Assembly: GCA_004431415.1 (NCBI GenBank)
Contig: QPMI01000004.1
Coordinates: 1-64,000, forward strand
Direction: 5' to 3'
From: Cyanophora paradoxa
Taxonomy: Eukaryota > Glaucocystophyceae > Cyanophorales > Cyanophoraceae
Length of the DNA stretch: 64,000 nt
The notes beneath the pieces are model-generated. The model was not told where the DNA came from and did not search any database. It saw nothing but the letters and a program-made list of their open reading frames with translations. Shown here piece by piece: positions 63,772 through 64,000 of the stretch. Position 1 is the first letter of the stretch. Every line of letters begins with the position of its first letter. A program made the position numbers and the translations under genes.

Positions 63772-64000
63772 ATGTCGGGCCTTCTCGAGTTCTTCCGCGC
63801 CGACGACACGCCAGACCCCAACATCTTGGAGGACCTCGAGACAATCGACAAGAAGATTCACAAAGTAATCGGCACGCTCCTTATGCACTTTTAGCTCCGC
63901 CGACCTGCTGTGCTCGTCAGATCATCAAGAAGCGAAGCAAGAAGCTCGAGAAGTGGATCAACGCGGAGAATGAGCTTGCTCGCGCTTGGACGGGCCACAC
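63772..64000 (+). CDS. 5' end of an unidentified gene (cut by window edge)
   Basis: MSGLLEFFRADDTPDPNILE then DLETIDKKIHK, a 53-nt GT-AG intron (about 63865-63929) and IIKKRSKKLEKWINAENELA continuing to the edge. Charged, helical and probably coiled coil. Too little is visible to name it. Confidence 0.6.

Overview
The window is eukaryotic nuclear DNA, most likely from a flagellate, plant-lineage-like alga. The evidence is genes split by many very short introns (about 47-75 nt, GT-AG with some GC-AG, YTGAC-like branch points), a cilium/flagellum protein (CFAP57), a plant-type histidinol-phosphate aminotransferase with a transit-peptide-like leader, a plant-type catalase and a plant-like TOM5. 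The species cannot be fixed from sequence alone. Composition changes sharply: 34.3-56.9 kb is extremely GC-rich, while the repeat island and several intergenic stretches are much less so.

Region 1 (1-20.6 kb) is a nest of retroelements. The best-defined units are 2-2.4 kb elements with a 5' end resembling GTACCCCC, one ORF for an unrecognised protein with a HFHRDP-like motif, a hairpin-rich 3' UTR of two related types (called M1 and M2 here) and a (CT)n tail. They are flanked by 11-14 bp target-site duplications (TSDs) and contain no reverse transcriptase, so they look like 'half-LINEs'. A third 3' module (M3), a 473-bp SINE-like copy and an internally deleted derivative belong to the same system. 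A decayed Ty3/Gypsy element (2107-9085, about 200-bp LTRs) sits inside one copy. Its gag end carries a GGGAAAA slippery heptamer, a 6-nt spacer and a perfect 9-bp hairpin. Fragments of a LINE with a C-terminal CCHC zinc finger lie at 12.6-13.3 and 19.5-20.6 kb.

Region 2 (20.8-34.3 kb) holds single-copy genes: HisC (-), a long GT microsatellite, a perfect 500-bp-arm inverted repeat, catalase (+), an IQ-motif protein (-), RPS25 (+), a Tat-SF1/CUS2 splicing-factor homologue (-), PIG-U (-) and a small discoidin-like protein (+).

Region 3 (34.4-56.9 kb) is a rearranged segmental duplication. The single-copy edges are CFAP57 (-) on the left and an S18-type organellar ribosomal protein (-) on the right. 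Between them are three copies of a coiled-coil gene ending in a CEP164-type WW domain. The copies are separated by two GT8 (glycogenin-like) genes, truncated S18 3' ends and 41-bp stubs of CFAP57. Each GT8 copy therefore lies directly downstream of a captured CFAP57 promoter and start codon. One spacer carries a 523-bp hAT-type MITE with a perfect 8-bp TSD, and the other spacer preserves the empty site.

Region 4 (57-64 kb) is again a compact gene set: TOM5 (+), RPL39 (-), a type II membrane protein that looks like a glycosyltransferase (+), a secreted or luminal SAM methyltransferase (-) and the 5' end of an unidentified gene (+) running off the edge.
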